DNA of 64,000 nucleotides, taken from Fructilactobacillus lindneri DSM 20690 = JCM 11027 (GTDB lineage: Bacteria > Bacillota > Bacilli > Lactobacillales > Lactobacillaceae). Numbering within the stretch: position 1 is the first letter of the stretch; every line of letters begins with the position of its first letter. The stretch spans positions 434,001 to 498,000 of the forward strand of contig NZ_MIYK01000001.1 of assembly GCF_002907375.1 (NCBI RefSeq). The letters run 5' to 3'. Made by a program: the position numbers and the translations under genes. Under the pieces are notes generated by a model. That model was not told the origin of the DNA, did no database searches, and worked only from the letters and a program-made list of their open reading frames with translations. Of the stretch, positions 35,144-45,263 are shown piece after piece.

Positions 35144-36826
35144 TTAACTAATATGCAATAAATCTCTAATTTTTTGTACTCGTTTACCTAAAACTTCATC
35201 GGCTATTCGACTTCTTAGTGATAAATACATATAAACAAAACCACCTATTGAAGCGGCAAGTACAGTTACAATCAAGCTCATGATTGAACTAAATGGATTA
35301 ACAATGAAACCAAGTAAGAAATTCAGCCCGTAAACCGCGACTAATGCTACAAAATACATAACTAGTGAATAAAATAAAATCTTAGCCGTAAAATTACCAA
35401 TTTTCTCTTCTTCAATTCCAAAAGATTTTTTTAAAGAATGAATGATTAATTCGTTGGCAACAATGAATCCAGCCATAGTTGAAATTAAAGTTCCAAATGA
35501 ACCAAAAGCATAAACCAATGGAAATTGAGTAATTAATTTAACAATAACACCAATCACAAAATACTTAACTGCTTTTTTATTTTGGGAAACACCTTGCATA
35601 ACAGCTGAAACAACTACAAATAGTCCAATTGGAATTGATTCAATGGCAGAAAATGCCAATATATTACTACTGAAATCCATGTTTGATGTTCCATAAAAAG
35701 TACGGTTTAAAGGACCAGCAATGGCGGCCATTCCTAAAGCAGCCGGAATCATAATAAATTCAAATAATATTAGTGTATTTGAAAATTGATCACGCATCCC
35801 TTTTTTATTTTTCTTAGTATATGCTTCTGAAAGTAAAGGAACAACTGCAATCGCTAAAGAAGAAGCCAAGGAAACTACAATCATAGTCAATTTGTTAGCG
35901 TTCCCAGCAAAGATTGCATAATTAACTTGTAATGTACTTTCAGAAAAATTAGTAGCTATTCGCATAATATTAAAAAAAGTAAACTGGTCAATTAAGGAAA
36001 AAATAGTTACTCCAGCACCTAAAATTACAAATGGAGTCGCTTGACTAATAATCTCTTTATACAATTGGTTAGTTGGCACATTTAATTTATTATTACTATT
36101 TGCAACTAAGCCACGATAGTATGAACGACGTCGCCAATAATACCAACCTAAAATTAAGAAACCAAAAATTGCTCCCACACAAGCAGCAAACGTTGATTGA
36201 GAAACTGCAGTAACCCAATTACCATGCATAATATCCAAAATCACAAATGCCGAGACAAACATATATACAACTCGTGCTAGTTGTTCAACAAATTGTGAAA
36301 TGGCTGAAGGTGACATATCTTGATAGCCTTGAAAATAACCTCTCGTTAAACTCATCGTCGGAATAATCAAAACGGCTAATGACAATGAATGAATCACAGG
36401 AATAACATTATCATCACCATTAGTTAAAAATGGAGCTGCAAACCAAAGGATCAAAGCACTAAGAATTCCCATTGCGATTGCTAGAACTAAACCACGTTTA
36501 TATAATTTGACCCCAACTCCATATTCATTTAGCGCATTATAATGAGCAACTTGTTTAGCAATGGCGGATGGAATACCTGCAATTGCAACAATTAGAACGA
36601 AACTATAAATATTATATCCTTGAGTATAAAGCGAATTAGCTATCGGAAATAATGATACTCCGAAAATCAAACGCCAAGGAATAATGTATAAAGCGCCAAG
36701 AATCCGAGATAAAATACTTCCAACCGTCATCCAGGCAGAACCTTTTAGCATTTGGCCCTTAGCTCTTTCAGAATCTGCAAACTCGGTTTCTTCTTCAATT
36801 TCATTATCTTCAAAATTGTTATCCAA
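35144..36826 (-). CDS. MOP-superfamily polysaccharide/lipid II flippase (YtgP/SpoVB-like)
   Basis: A 560-residue integral membrane protein with about 14 helices and an acidic cytosolic N terminus (about 25 residues rich in Glu/Asp). The family segment GSILSRILGALYIIPW near residue 38 and GYFQGYQDMSPSAISQFVEQLARV near 165 are typical of the YtgP/YabM/SpoVB group. The Bacillus member YtgP (MurJ) flips lipid II. Equivalent function is likely here but not provable. It lies 40 bp after leuS, the same neighbourhood as many Lactobacillales. Confidence 0.85.
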   Translation of the reverse strand: MDNNFEDNEIEEETEFADSERAKGQMLKGSAWMTVGSILSRILGALYIIPWRLIFGVSLFPIANSLYTQGYNIYSFVLIVAIAGIPSAIAKQVAHYNALNEYGVGVKLYKRGLVLAIAMGILSALILWFAAPFLTNGDDNVIPVIHSLSLAVLIIPTMSLTRGYFQGYQDMSPSAISQFVEQLARVVYMFVSAFVILDIMHGNWVTAVSQSTFAACVGAIFGFLILGWYYWRRRSYYRGLVANSNNKLNVPTNQLYKEIISQATPFVILGAGVTIFSLIDQFTFFNIMRIATNFSESTLQVNYAIFAGNANKLTMIVVSLASSLAIAVVPLLSEAYTKKNKKGMRDQFSNTLILFEFIMIPAALGMAAIAGPLNRTFYGTSNMDFSSNILAFSAIESIPIGLFVVVSAVMQGVSQNKKAVKYFVIGVIVKLITQFPLVYAFGSFGTLISTMAGFIVANELIIHSLKKSFGIEEEKIGNFTAKILFYSLVMYFVALVAVYGLNFLLGFIVNPFSSIMSLIVTVLAASIGGFVYMYLSLRSRIADEVLGKRVQKIRDLLHIS

Positions 36827-36866
36827 AAATCTAACCTACTTTCACCTCAAAATTCATAAAACATAT

Positions 36867-39287
36867 CTACTTAGCAACAATATTAACCAATTTATTTGGA
36901 ACTACAATTACTTTTTTAACTGTCTTATCTTGCAAATTATCTTTTACAGTTTCATTTTCAAGTGCCAGAGTCTGAACATCTTCTTTTGATGCATCAACAC
37001 CAACCGTTAAATGAGCCCGCACTTTACCGTTAACTTGAACTGCTACTTCAAAACTAGTGTCTTGTAGTTTGTTTTCATCATACTTAGGCCATTCAGTATA
37101 ATCAATTGGATGTTCATGTCCTAATTTTTGCCAAATCTCTTCTCCAATATGAGGGGTAATTGGTGACAATAGTTTAATAAATCCTTCAGCATACTTTTTA
37201 GGTAGTTTTTGAACTTTATAAACTTCATTAACAAATACCATCATTTGAGAAATAGCCGTATTAAACCGCATATTTTCAATATCATTAGTAACTTTTTTTA
37301 CGGTTTGGTTATAAATTTTATCAAGTGCCCCATCATTATCTGCAACAATCAGATCACTCAAAGTATCATCATCATTTAAAAACATCCGCCAAACACGTTT
37401 AATCCAACGATTAGCTCCAACAATTCCATCAGTACTCCATGGTTTTGACTCAGTCAATGGACCCATAAACATCTCATACAGACGAAGTGTATCAGCACCA
37501 TATTCATTAACAATATCATCAGGATTAACTACATTCCCTTTTGATTTTGACATTTTTTCATGGTTAGTACCTAAAATCATTCCTTGATTAACTAATTGCT
37601 TAAATGGTTCTTTTGTGGGAACCACGCCCAGATCATATAAGAATTTATGCCAGAAACGTGCGTAAAGCAGATGCAAAACAGCATGCTCGGCTCCACCAAC
37701 ATACAAATCAATTGGAAGCCAATAGTCTAATTTTTTAGGATCAGCAATCATTTTATCATTATCTGGGTCAATGTAACGCAAATAATACCAAGAACTACCT
37801 GCCCATTGAGGCATCGTATTGGTTTCTCTTTTTCCGTGACGTCCATTTTTATCGGTTACATTTACCCAATCATCCAAATTAGCCAATGGACTCTCACCAG
37901 TTCCAGAGGGCTTTAAATTATCAGTTTTAGGTAATCTAAGTGGTAGATCTTTTTCTGGAACTAATGATTTAGTTCCATCATCCCAGTTAATAACAGGAAT
38001 TGGTTCTCCCCAATAACGTTGGCGAGAAAAAATCCAATCTCGCAATTTATAATTAACTTTTTTATCGCCCGCATGATGATTTTGAAGCCATTTAATAATG
38101 GTATCAATTGCGTCTTGTTTACCAAGTCCATCAAGAAACCCAGAATTAATATGAACACCATCGCCAGTATATGCTTCTTTGCTAATATCCCCACCCTTAA
38201 TTACAGGAATAATTGGCAAATCAAATTTTTTAGCAAATTCATAATCTCGTTGGTCATGGGCTGGAACTGCCATAATCGCACCTGTTCCATAAGAAGAAAG
38301 AACGTAATCACCAATCCAAATTGGAATTTGTTTGCCATTTACTGGGTTAATTGCATAAGCACCTGTGAAAACTCCAGATTTATCTTTGTTTAAATCTGTT
38401 CTTTCCAAATCTGATTTAGAAGCAATCTTAGCACGATATTTTTCAACCGCTTCTTTTTGTTCTTCGGTCATAATTTGATCAACAATTGGATTTTCAGGAG
38501 CCAGTACCAAGTATGAAGCACCAAATAAAGTATCTGCTCTAGTTGAGAAAACCTCAATCTCTTGATTATCATTTTCAGCAACCTTAAATTTAACACTTGC
38601 GCCGACTGAGCGCCCAATCCAATTACGTTGCATCTGTTTAATACTTTCAGGCCAATCCAAATCGTCCAAATCATCTAACAAACGATCAGCATATGCAGTG
38701 ATTTTTAGAACCCACTGTTTCATAGGTTTCCGATAAACAGGGTAACCTCCCCGTTCTGTTTTACCATTCACAACTTCTTCGTTAGCGACAACTGTTCCAC
38801 CCATCAAGTCAGGAGCCCAGTTTACCTCAATCTCGTCTTCGTAAGCCAAACCTTTCTTATATAACTGCTCAAAAATCCACTGGGTCCATTTATAGTATTT
38901 AGGATCTGTGGTATTTACTTCACGGTCCCAATCGTATGAGAAACCAAGTGATTTGATTTGACGTTTGAAATTAGCAATATTTTCTTGTGTAAATTCTCTA
39001 GGATTGTGACCAGTTTTCATGGCATATTGTTCAGCCGGAAGCCCAAAGGCATCCCATCCAATTGGGTGAAGTACGTTTTTATTTTGCATCCGTTTAAACC
39101 GAGCCATAATATCAGTTGCTGTATATCCTTCAGGATGTCCAACGTGTAACCCTTGACCAGAAGGATAAGGGAACATATCTAATACATAATACTTTTCTTT
39201 TTCTTGTTTATCACTAGTTCGAAAAGTCTTGTTTTCTTCCCAATATTTTTGCCATTTTTGTTCTACTTTTTCATGATTATAAGCCAT
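36867..39287 (-). CDS. leuS: Leucyl-tRNA synthetase
   Basis: Charges tRNA-Leu. The 806-residue class I synthetase has the HIGH-type motif HVGH at residues 48-51 ([15 protein letters not shown]) and the editing domain inserted at about 220-420. KMSKS lies near residue 575 ([11 protein letters not shown]) and the C-terminal anticodon domains follow. Regulated by the leucine T-box directly upstream. Confidence 0.97.
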   Translation of the reverse strand: MAYNHEKVEQKWQKYWEENKTFRTSDKQEKEKYYVLDMFPYPSGQGLHVGHPEGYTATDIMARFKRMQNKNVLHPIGWDAFGLPAEQYAMKTGHNPREFTQENIANFKRQIKSLGFSYDWDREVNTTDPKYYKWTQWIFEQLYKKGLAYEDEIEVNWAPDLMGGTVVANEEVVNGKTERGGYPVYRKPMKQWVLKITAYADRLLDDLDDLDWPESIKQMQRNWIGRSVGASVKFKVAENDNQEIEVFSTRADTLFGASYLVLAPENPIVDQIMTEEQKEAVEKYRAKIASKSDLERTDLNKDKSGVFTGAYAINPVNGKQIPIWIGDYVLSSYGTGAIMAVPAHDQRDYEFAKKFDLPIIPVIKGGDISKEAYTGDGVHINSGFLDGLGKQDAIDTIIKWLQNHHAGDKKVNYKLRDWIFSRQRYWGEPIPVINWDDGTKSLVPEKDLPLRLPKTDNLKPSGTGESPLANLDDWVNVTDKNGRHGKRETNTMPQWAGSSWYYLRYIDPDNDKMIADPKKLDYWLPIDLYVGGAEHAVLHLLYARFWHKFLYDLGVVPTKEPFKQLVNQGMILGTNHEKMSKSKGNVVNPDDIVNEYGADTLRLYEMFMGPLTESKPWSTDGIVGANRWIKRVWRMFLNDDDTLSDLIVADNDGALDKIYNQTVKKVTNDIENMRFNTAISQMMVFVNEVYKVQKLPKKYAEGFIKLLSPITPHIGEEIWQKLGHEHPIDYTEWPKYDENKLQDTSFEVAVQVNGKVRAHLTVGVDASKEDVQTLALENETVKDNLQDKTVKKVIVVPNKLVNIVAK

Positions 39288-39313
39288 AACTTTCCACCCC
39301 TTAACGTAATCAA

Positions 39314-39536
39314 TAAAAAAATCCCATAAAATTACATAATTCTATAGGACGAAGTTCCGCGGTACCACCTAAATTTCTCTTTAATAAAGAGACTCTCAAT
39401 GATCCTTAACGCGGAAAACGTTTAACATACTAAATTCTGTTAAAATTCAACGAGAAGTTCAAAATCATCTGTTTCCAAGTTTACACCAGCCACTTAGTCT
39501 CTGTTAAACAGTGTAATATCTACTAATTCGTCTCTA
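39314..39536 (-). promoter_or_regulatory. Leucine T-box riboswitch upstream of leuS
   Basis: Canonical T-box AGGTGGTACCGCGG (39357-39370) and a terminator of 12 paired bases (39322-39333 with 39338-39349) followed by T7. The specifier region reads GAACTTCTCG, offering leucine codons CUU or CUC. I could not decide which is in the specifier position. Uncharged tRNA-Leu should allow read-through into leuS. This leader and promoter fill most of the 364-base gap before mnmM. Confidence 0.9.
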
Positions 39537-39542
39537 CAATTT

Positions 39543-39572
39543 ATATATTTCATTAGAAGTAACTTTATCAAA
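39543..39572 (-). promoter_or_regulatory. Promoter of leuS
   Basis: TTGATA (39567-39572) and TATATA (39543-39548), 18-base spacer, followed directly by the T-box leader. Confidence 0.65.
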
Positions 39573-39604
39573 CTTTTGAAAAAATAACAAGCGCTTTTAC
39601 TGGT

Positions 39605-39610
39605 ATAATA
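39605..39610 (+). promoter_or_regulatory. Extended -10 promoter of mnmM
   Basis: TGG-TATAAT, divergent from the leuS promoter. The -35 is poor. A GAAAGG site lies nine bases before the mnmM ATG. Confidence 0.55.
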
Positions 39611-39651
39611 GCTTTGTTAAATAATGTGGTTATTATGAAAGGTAGTTCGCT

Positions 39652-40212
39652 ATGAAATTAAAATCAGCATTAAATTTTAGTCATTTTTTATTAGAAGAAA
39701 TCATCCAGCCAAATGATACCGTGATTGATGCAACCGCAGGCAAAGGAAATGATACTTTATTTCTTGCTAATTTAGTTGGTAAAAAAGGACATGTTTATAG
39801 TTTTGATATCCAAAATGATGCAGTTAAAACAACACAAAATTTAATTAACAAAAATAATTGCGGTTTGCAAACCAATGTAATTCATGATGGTCATGAAAAT
39901 ATTGAAAAATATGTTGCTAAACCCATTGCAGCAGCCATTTTCAATCTTGGTTATCTTCCAACTGGAGACCATTCGGTTATTACTAAAGGTCAAACTACCA
40001 TTGCTGCCATTCAAAGTAGTATGAAACTACTACAAAAAAATGGTTTGATTGTAATTGTAATATACTATGGACATCCTGGTGGAAAACAAGAAAAAGAACA
40101 GGTGATTGATTTTGTGAAAAACATTAATCAATCCGAATACAATGTTTTACAATATCAATTCATTAATCAAATTCATGAGCCCCCAATTTTACTGGCTATT
40201 CAAAAACGCTAA
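39652..40212 (+). CDS. mnmM: tRNA 5-methylaminomethyl-2-thiouridine methyltransferase MnmM (YtqB family)
   Basis: SAM-dependent methyltransferase. Members of the YtqB family were recently shown to complete the mnm5s2U wobble modification in Gram-positive bacteria. The 186-residue protein has SAM motif DATAGKGNDTLFLANLVG near residue 25, AAIFNLGYLPTGDH near 104, and YGHPGGKQEKEQV. Older annotations call it an rRNA methyltransferase. It ends with a four-base overlap into the convergent MFS gene. Confidence 0.88.
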   Translation: MKLKSALNFSHFLLEEIIQPNDTVIDATAGKGNDTLFLANLVGKKGHVYSFDIQNDAVKTTQNLINKNNCGLQTNVIHDGHENIEKYVAKPIAAAIFNLGYLPTGDHSVITKGQTTIAAIQSSMKLLQKNGLIVIVIYYGHPGGKQEKEQVIDFVKNINQSEYNVLQYQFINQIHEPPILLAIQKR

Positions 40213-41675
40213 AGTTTATCTTTGGGCTTATCAAAATAATTGACTACAAATGCTGCAATAACAAGTAACAATGCTACTTCAAAAACATGGTGAATTGCAG
40301 TATACAAAATGTTTCTAAGAACTGGTAATAAATGTTTATTGATTCCAACAGCAGTTTGGGGATTAATTAACTGATCCATTAATCTCATGCTAGTTCCATG
40401 GTGTTTTGAAACTCCACCTGCCATTGTGCTATTCATCACGATTCCAAAAACTGAAATCATTAAAGTTTGACCTAAAGTTCGACTTAGGGTGTTAAACGAT
40501 GAAGCAACTCCAATCCGATCTTTTGAAACTTCATTTTGGACTGTAACTGAAGATACTGTAATACAAATCCCAAACCCAATTCCCATAATTCCTGAAATAA
40601 TAAAGAAAGCAAAAAACGGTGTTGAAATTGGTAGGATTGTTAATATAACAGCACCAATTGCAATCAAAATCAAACTAGCATTAGTAATTGTTTGAGGTCG
40701 ATATTTAACAATTAATTTACCAGTCAAAAATGAGCCTAACATCCATAAAACTGAACTAGGGGTAATAGCAAAGCCAGCCATTGTAGCTTTCAAGCCTAAA
40801 ATTCCTTGAGTCCAATCAGGTAGATAAACTTCATATCCAAAAATGAAACCACTAATTAAAGCAGCAATTAAATTCTGTGTTATAAAAGTTCGATTTTTAA
40901 ACATATCCATTGGAATAATGGGATCGTTTGTTTTTTGTTCTTGTTTAACAAACAAAATTCCAGTTATAATTGCCGTGATTAAACACAAACTAATTAACCA
41001 TAAATTAAGTGAACTCTCACCCATGATCTGAAACATATACATTACAGATAATAAAAAAATAGCAATTAAGATTACACCGCCATAGTCAATTTTTCCAGTG
41101 CGTTTTTGTTTAGGCTCAACCAAAAAAACACTAATCAAAAAAATGGTCAATAATCCAATTGGAACATTTACAAAGAAAATCCAGTGCCAGGAAAGGTTGT
41201 CTACAATAAATCCTCCCAATAATGGAGCAACGATTGAAGCAATCCCCCAAGCTGATCCTAACAAACCAACTATTCCTGCTCGTTTTTCAAATGAATACAT
41301 ATCAGCGACAATTGTAAAAGAAACGGGCATAATCACTCCTGCTCCTATCCCCTGTACAGCTCGCCAAATAATTAGAATTCCCATACTATCGGATAATCCA
41401 GAAAACATAGAACCAATGGTAAATACCAAAACACCAAAAATAAACACTTTTTTTCGACCTAATTGGTCTGCCAATTTACCATAAATTGGAGTAGCAATTG
41501 CATTCGTTAACAAAAAAATGGAAAATACCCAATTCATTAAAGAAACTCCATGAAGATCACCAACAATAGTTGGCATAGCCGTTGAAACAATTGTTCCTTC
41601 TACTGCACTCATAAAAGTGGCAATAAATAAGGCAAATGTCACAACCTGCACGTTTGTTTTCCTTTTTTTCGTCAT
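40209..41675 (-). CDS. DHA2-family MFS drug exporter (EmrB/QacA type)
   Basis: A 488-residue proton-coupled exporter with about 14 helices. Signatures are MNWVFSIFLLTNAIATPIYGKLADQLGRKKVFIFG (motif A), RAVQGIGAGVIMPVSFTIVADMY (motif B/C region) and LGSAWGIASIVAPLLGGFIVDNLSWHWIFFVNVPIG. The substrate is unknown. It has no regulator gene beside it. Convergent with mnmM, four-base overlap. Confidence 0.88.
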   Translation of the reverse strand: MTKKRKTNVQVVTFALFIATFMSAVEGTIVSTAMPTIVGDLHGVSLMNWVFSIFLLTNAIATPIYGKLADQLGRKKVFIFGVLVFTIGSMFSGLSDSMGILIIWRAVQGIGAGVIMPVSFTIVADMYSFEKRAGIVGLLGSAWGIASIVAPLLGGFIVDNLSWHWIFFVNVPIGLLTIFLISVFLVEPKQKRTGKIDYGGVILIAIFLLSVMYMFQIMGESSLNLWLISLCLITAIITGILFVKQEQKTNDPIIPMDMFKNRTFITQNLIAALISGFIFGYEVYLPDWTQGILGLKATMAGFAITPSSVLWMLGSFLTGKLIVKYRPQTITNASLILIAIGAVILTILPISTPFFAFFIISGIMGIGFGICITVSSVTVQNEVSKDRIGVASSFNTLSRTLGQTLMISVFGIVMNSTMAGGVSKHHGTSMRLMDQLINPQTAVGINKHLLPVLRNILYTAIHHVFEVALLLVIAAFVVNYFDKPKDKL

Positions 41676-41701
41676 TCAATTATCCCCTAACCATTCAGAC
41701 T

Positions 41702-41724
41702 AAAAAAGCGACCTAATAAGGTCG
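41702..41724 (-). terminator. Terminator after metK
   Basis: Stem CGACCT/AGGTCG (41709-41714, 41719-41724) with AATA loop, followed on the minus strand by TTTTTT. Confidence 0.85.
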
Positions 41725-41728
41725 TCTT

Positions 41729-42916
41729 TTATTTAACATTTTCCTTTAATGTCTCAACTTTGTCTGTTTTTTCCCAAGGTAGATTAACATCCGTTCTTCC
41801 AAAATGGCCATATGTTGAAGTTTGTTCATATATTGGTCGTTTTAAGTCAAGCATTTTAATAATTCCAGCTGGACGTAGATCAAAAGTCTTTCTAATTACT
41901 TTAATTAAAGTCTCATCGGAATATTTTGATGTTCCAAACGTATTTACTTCAATTGATACCGGTTCGGCAACCCCAATTGCATATGCCAATTGGATTTCAA
42001 GTCGATGCGCTAATCCTGCAGCTACGATATTCTTAGCAATATAGCGAGCAGCATAACTTGCAGAACGATCAACCTTAGTAGCATCTTTACCAGAAAATGC
42101 TCCTCCACCATGATGGGCAGCACCGCCATATGTATCAACAATAATTTTACGTCCGGTCAATCCAGCGTCACCATTAGGACCGCCAATAACAAATTTTCCA
42201 GTTGGATTAATCAAATATTTAGTCTTATCATCTAAATACTTATCCGGAATAGTTGTCTTAATAACCTTTTCAATCACATCTTGCTTAATTTGTTCCTGCG
42301 AAACGTCTGGATCATGCTGCGTACTCAATACAACTGTATCTACTCGCAATGGTTTATTATTTTCATCATATTCTACGGTAACTTCAGCTTTAGCATCGGG
42401 TCTAAGGTATGAAATAGTTCCATCTTTGCGCAGGTTAGCAATTTTTTGCATCAAATGATGTGCTAAAGAAATTGGCAATGGCATTAGTTCAGGTGTTTCA
42501 TCAATTGCATAACCAAACATAATTCCCTGATCACCGGCTCCGATTTGATCTAATGGATCATTTGCACCACTTCTGGTTTCTTCTGATTCATCAACTCCTT
42601 GAGCAATATCTGGAGATTGTTCATCGATTGAAACCAAGACAGCGACGTTGTCAGCGTCAAAACCATAGGCAGGATTATCATATCCTACTTTTCTAATCAC
42701 ATTACGAACAATTTCTCTAATATTAATATCAGCCGTGGTTGAAATTTCTCCAAAAACTAGTACTAAACCAGTCGTTACTGAAGTTTCACAAGCAACTCTT
42801 GCATTTGGATCTTCCTTTAACATCGCATCTAAAATTGCGTCACTAATATGGTCAGCAATCTTATCAGGATGTCCTTCTGAAACTGATTCAGAAGTAAATA
42901 AATGTTTTTCAGACAT
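41729..42916 (-). CDS. metK: S-adenosylmethionine synthase
   Basis: Makes SAM from methionine and ATP. The product is 395 residues from the ATG at 42916 ([12 protein letters not shown]), seven bases after the GGGGG site used by the riboswitch. The ATG two codons upstream is too close to that site. Motifs are [25 protein letters not shown] and [17 protein letters not shown]. Controlled by its product through the SMK box at the start of the gene. Confidence 0.97.
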   Translation of the reverse strand: MSEKHLFTSESVSEGHPDKIADHISDAILDAMLKEDPNARVACETSVTTGLVLVFGEISTTADINIREIVRNVIRKVGYDNPAYGFDADNVAVLVSIDEQSPDIAQGVDESEETRSGANDPLDQIGAGDQGIMFGYAIDETPELMPLPISLAHHLMQKIANLRKDGTISYLRPDAKAEVTVEYDENNKPLRVDTVVLSTQHDPDVSQEQIKQDVIEKVIKTTIPDKYLDDKTKYLINPTGKFVIGGPNGDAGLTGRKIIVDTYGGAAHHGGGAFSGKDATKVDRSASYAARYIAKNIVAAGLAHRLEIQLAYAIGVAEPVSIEVNTFGTSKYSDETLIKVIRKTFDLRPAGIIKMLDLKRPIYEQTSTYGHFGRTDVNLPWEKTDKVETLKENVK

Positions 42917-42983
42917 CTTCATTCCCCCTAATATTTTTGGTTACAAGGCACCTTCACAAAGTATGTGAAGCCTATCGGGAACA
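42917..42983 (-). promoter_or_regulatory. SMK box (SAM-III riboswitch) of metK
   Basis: The minus-strand RNA reads GTTCCCGATAGG, then a stem-loop with arms TTCACA/TGTGAA. GGTGCCTTGTAACC follows, then a short linker and AGGGGGAATG just before the start codon. This is the known SMK layout: SAM binding pairs the GGGGGAA ribosome binding site with TTCCC and blocks translation. The conserved blocks match the Enterococcus metK element as I remember it. Confidence 0.93.
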
Positions 42984-43004
42984 CACTCATAACTACTCTA
43001 TACT

Positions 43005-43034
43005 ATCATATTTAACAAAAAATAAATAGTTGAA
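43005..43034 (-). promoter_or_regulatory. Probable metK promoter
   Basis: TTCAAC (43029-43034) and TATGAT (43005-43010), 18-base spacer. The transcript would begin just before the SMK box. It overlaps the -35 of the divergent promoter. Confidence 0.55.
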
Positions 43035-43058
43035 TAACTACGTAAAATATTCTAATAT
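43030..43058 (+). promoter_or_regulatory. Promoter of the unknown membrane protein gene
   Basis: TTGAAT (43030-43035) and TAATAT (43053-43058), 17-base spacer. The -35 hexamer shares five bases with the metK -35 on the other strand. Confidence 0.6.
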
Positions 43059-43079
43059 TAAAATAATTGAGGTAAAAAT

Positions 43080-43772
43080 ATGAAAAGTTATTTAGTTTAT
43101 TTTCAAAAGTTCCAATTAATAATTAAAGCAATTTTCTTCATCTTTTTCAATATTTATATTTGGAATATCGCTGCCAATAATAATTTATTTCAGCTTAATT
43201 CTTTTAAATCTATTTTAATGTTAATTTGTGAAATATGTTGGTCAATATCATCAATTTGTATTATGAAAGAATTAAATCCAATCGCTTTAATTAGTGTAAA
43301 TATAATTCCGATTTTTTTAGCAATAATTGGCTGGTTTCCTATAACATTAATTGGTTCTTTCGTTTTAATTGGAATTGTAAACATTTGTCTCATGATGCCA
43401 AAAATGAATTTAAAAAGTTATTATGGGTTATTTTGTTTTTCAATTGTTAATTCTGTAATTCCGACTTCAGCGATTAATTTTTTAAACCATCAATATTTAG
43501 ATCAAAACGTTGTTTTAAATGTGGGTATTTTATGTACGCTTTATTTTTTATTTTTTAACTTATCTTTTCATCCTGAATTGGCAAATTTAATTAACATATT
43601 CTTTATTATTATGTTTGCTGGATTAGTTTTAGCTAATTTCCCATTGATTAAAGATATTTTATTAATTGCATTAGTTCTAATATCATATGGAGCACAAATA
43701 TTTTTACGACAAGAAAAACCACTTTACTGCTTGATTTCGTTTATAGTAATTTCACTTATTGCTTTTGGTTAG
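43080..43772 (+). CDS. Unknown polytopic membrane protein
   Basis: A 230-residue protein, almost entirely hydrophobic, with about eight predicted helices and very few charged residues. No family motif is recognised. A GAGGTA site precedes the ATG. It sits alone between metK and an amino acid ABC transporter and is closed by a perfect palindromic terminator. A transport or membrane-sensing role is possible, but nothing in the sequence decides it. Confidence 0.7.
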   Translation: MKSYLVYFQKFQLIIKAIFFIFFNIYIWNIAANNNLFQLNSFKSILMLICEICWSISSICIMKELNPIALISVNIIPIFLAIIGWFPITLIGSFVLIGIVNICLMMPKMNLKSYYGLFCFSIVNSVIPTSAINFLNHQYLDQNVVLNVGILCTLYFLFFNLSFHPELANLINIFFIIMFAGLVLANFPLIKDILLIALVLISYGAQIFLRQEKPLYCLISFIVISLIAFG

Positions 43773-43785
43773 AAATAAGTGAACT

Positions 43786-43815
43786 AAAAAAACTACCTAA
43801 TTAGGTAGTTTTTTT
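43786..43815. terminator. Bidirectional palindromic terminator
   Basis: Perfect 30-base palindrome with A7 and T7 ends around CTACCTAATTAGGTAG. It separates the membrane protein gene from the convergent ABC transporter operon. Confidence 0.92.
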
Positions 43816-43817
43816 AG

Positions 43818-44555
43818 TTAGTTTAATGAAATACCATGCAAAAACTCTTTAACCCTAGGGGAAGAAGTACTAAAAAACTCATCTTTAGTACCATCAAAAT
43901 CTGCTTTACCATTTTCAATAAATAAAATTTTATCAGCGGCATTTTTAGCAAATTGCATATTATGAGTAACCATAATCATTGATTGTCCTTGATCAGATAA
44001 ACGTTCCAGCATTTCCAGGACTTGCGTTTCCATTTCTGGATCAAGAGCACTAGTTGGTTCATCAAGTAAAATATACTCTGGCTTAACTGCCAAAGCACGA
44101 CAAATTGAAATTCTTTGTTGTTGTCCACCGGACAACTCACTCGGATAAGCATCTGCATATTCATCTAGACCAACTTCTGTTAACAATTCATGAGCTTGCT
44201 TATTAGCAGTTGTTTTATTAACTTTTTGAACATAAATTGGAGCTTCAGTAATATTTTGTAAAATAGTCAGATTGGGAAATAAATTCCAATTTTGAAATAC
44301 CATACTGGTCTTATCGCGCAAGGCATTGGCAGTTTTATTAGTAAAAGGTTCAGAAAAATTAATTTTCAAATCATCAAATTCAATTATTCCAAAATCAGGT
44401 TTAACCAGTAAATCCAAAGAACGTAATAAGGTTGTTTTACCTGATCCAGAAGGACCAACAATCACAGTTGTCTTTTTTTCTGGAAAAATAGTGCTAATTC
44501 CTTTTAAGACTTCTTTTTTACCAAAGCTTTTTTTAATATCTTTAATTTTTAACAT
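43818..44555 (-). CDS. Polar amino acid ABC transporter, ATP-binding protein
   Basis: A 245-residue ATPase: Walker A GPSGSGKTT at residues 34-42, signature LSGGQQQR near 140, Walker B ILLDEPTSALDPE near 163, and the H-loop in MVTHNM. The type is the GlnQ/TcyC group for glutamine, cystine or related amino acids. Its start codon overlaps the permease stop by one base (TAATG). Last gene of the SBP-permease-ATPase operon. Confidence 0.93.
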   Translation of the reverse strand: MLKIKDIKKSFGKKEVLKGISTIFPEKKTTVIVGPSGSGKTTLLRSLDLLVKPDFGIIEFDDLKINFSEPFTNKTANALRDKTSMVFQNWNLFPNLTILQNITEAPIYVQKVNKTTANKQAHELLTEVGLDEYADAYPSELSGGQQQRISICRALAVKPEYILLDEPTSALDPEMETQVLEMLERLSDQGQSMIMVTHNMQFAKNAADKILFIENGKADFDGTKDEFFSTSSPRVKEFLHGISLN

Positions 44556-45250
44556 TAATTTCCGTCCCCTTTAATAAACTTTGAAGAACGATTTTCAAGA
44601 TAATGCTGTAGCACACTCAATATTGTACATAAGAAAGCATATAATGCTGCTACTTCTACATACATCAATAACGGTTGAAAATTTTGAGCAGCAATCTGTT
44701 GACTTACCTGAAACATTTCTGCAATCGTAATTGTACTTGCCAATGAAGTGTCTTTAACCAATCCGATAAATTCATTAGACAAAGGTGGTAAAACAATTCG
44801 AAAGGCTTGGGGCATAATAATTCGCCATAAGGTTTGTGGTGTACTAAAACCTAGTGTATAAGCAGCATCCCACTGATCTTTACTCACAGACATTAAGGCT
44901 GAACGAATTGTTTCTGATCCATAAGCACCAGTATTTAATGAAAATCCAATTACCGCAGCTGTAAAAGGTGGTAATTTAATTCCAATTGATGGAAGTCCAA
45001 AAAAGATTATAAATAACTGAACTAACAATGGAGTAGAACGAAAAATCCATACATAAAAGTTAGCTACTAATCGCAATAACTTCCAAAAAATTGAGAGTAA
45101 CCCATTAATTTTAGGATTTAAAAATTTAATTAATGCTACTCCAATTGCAATAATCATCCCAAATGCAAAAGAAATCAATGCCAGTGGAATAGTATATTTA
45201 AGCATTGCTTCAATCAAACTAGGTAATGATGAAATGATGATTTCCCACAT
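44555..45250 (-). CDS. Polar amino acid ABC transporter, permease
   Basis: A 231-residue permease of the His/Glu/Gln/Arg family with about five helices. The ATPase-contact loop is GSETIRSALMSVSKDQWDAAYTLGFSTPQTLWRIIMPQAFRIVLPPLSNEF. Only one permease gene is present, so it probably works as a homodimer. Confidence 0.93.
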   Translation of the reverse strand: MWEIIISSLPSLIEAMLKYTIPLALISFAFGMIIAIGVALIKFLNPKINGLLSIFWKLLRLVANFYVWIFRSTPLLVQLFIIFFGLPSIGIKLPPFTAAVIGFSLNTGAYGSETIRSALMSVSKDQWDAAYTLGFSTPQTLWRIIMPQAFRIVLPPLSNEFIGLVKDTSLASTITIAEMFQVSQQIAAQNFQPLLMYVEVAALYAFLCTILSVLQHYLENRSSKFIKGDGN

Positions 45251-45263
45251 ATCAATTCAGCTC

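Noticed and set aside
38019-38393. Plus-strand open frame of 124 codons opposite leuS
   Set aside because: Lies fully inside the intact, conserved leuS coding region, has no ribosome binding site, and its translation has no recognisable features.
39590-39597. AAGCGCTT palindrome between leuS and mnmM as a CcpA (cre) site
   Set aside because: Only the core fits; four of 14 positions of the cre consensus are wrong, and neither gene is a typical carbon-catabolite target.
41098-41484. Plus-strand open frame of 128 codons opposite the MFS exporter gene
   Set aside because: Antisense shadow of a hydrophobic membrane protein gene with a clear family assignment; no ribosome binding site or promoter.
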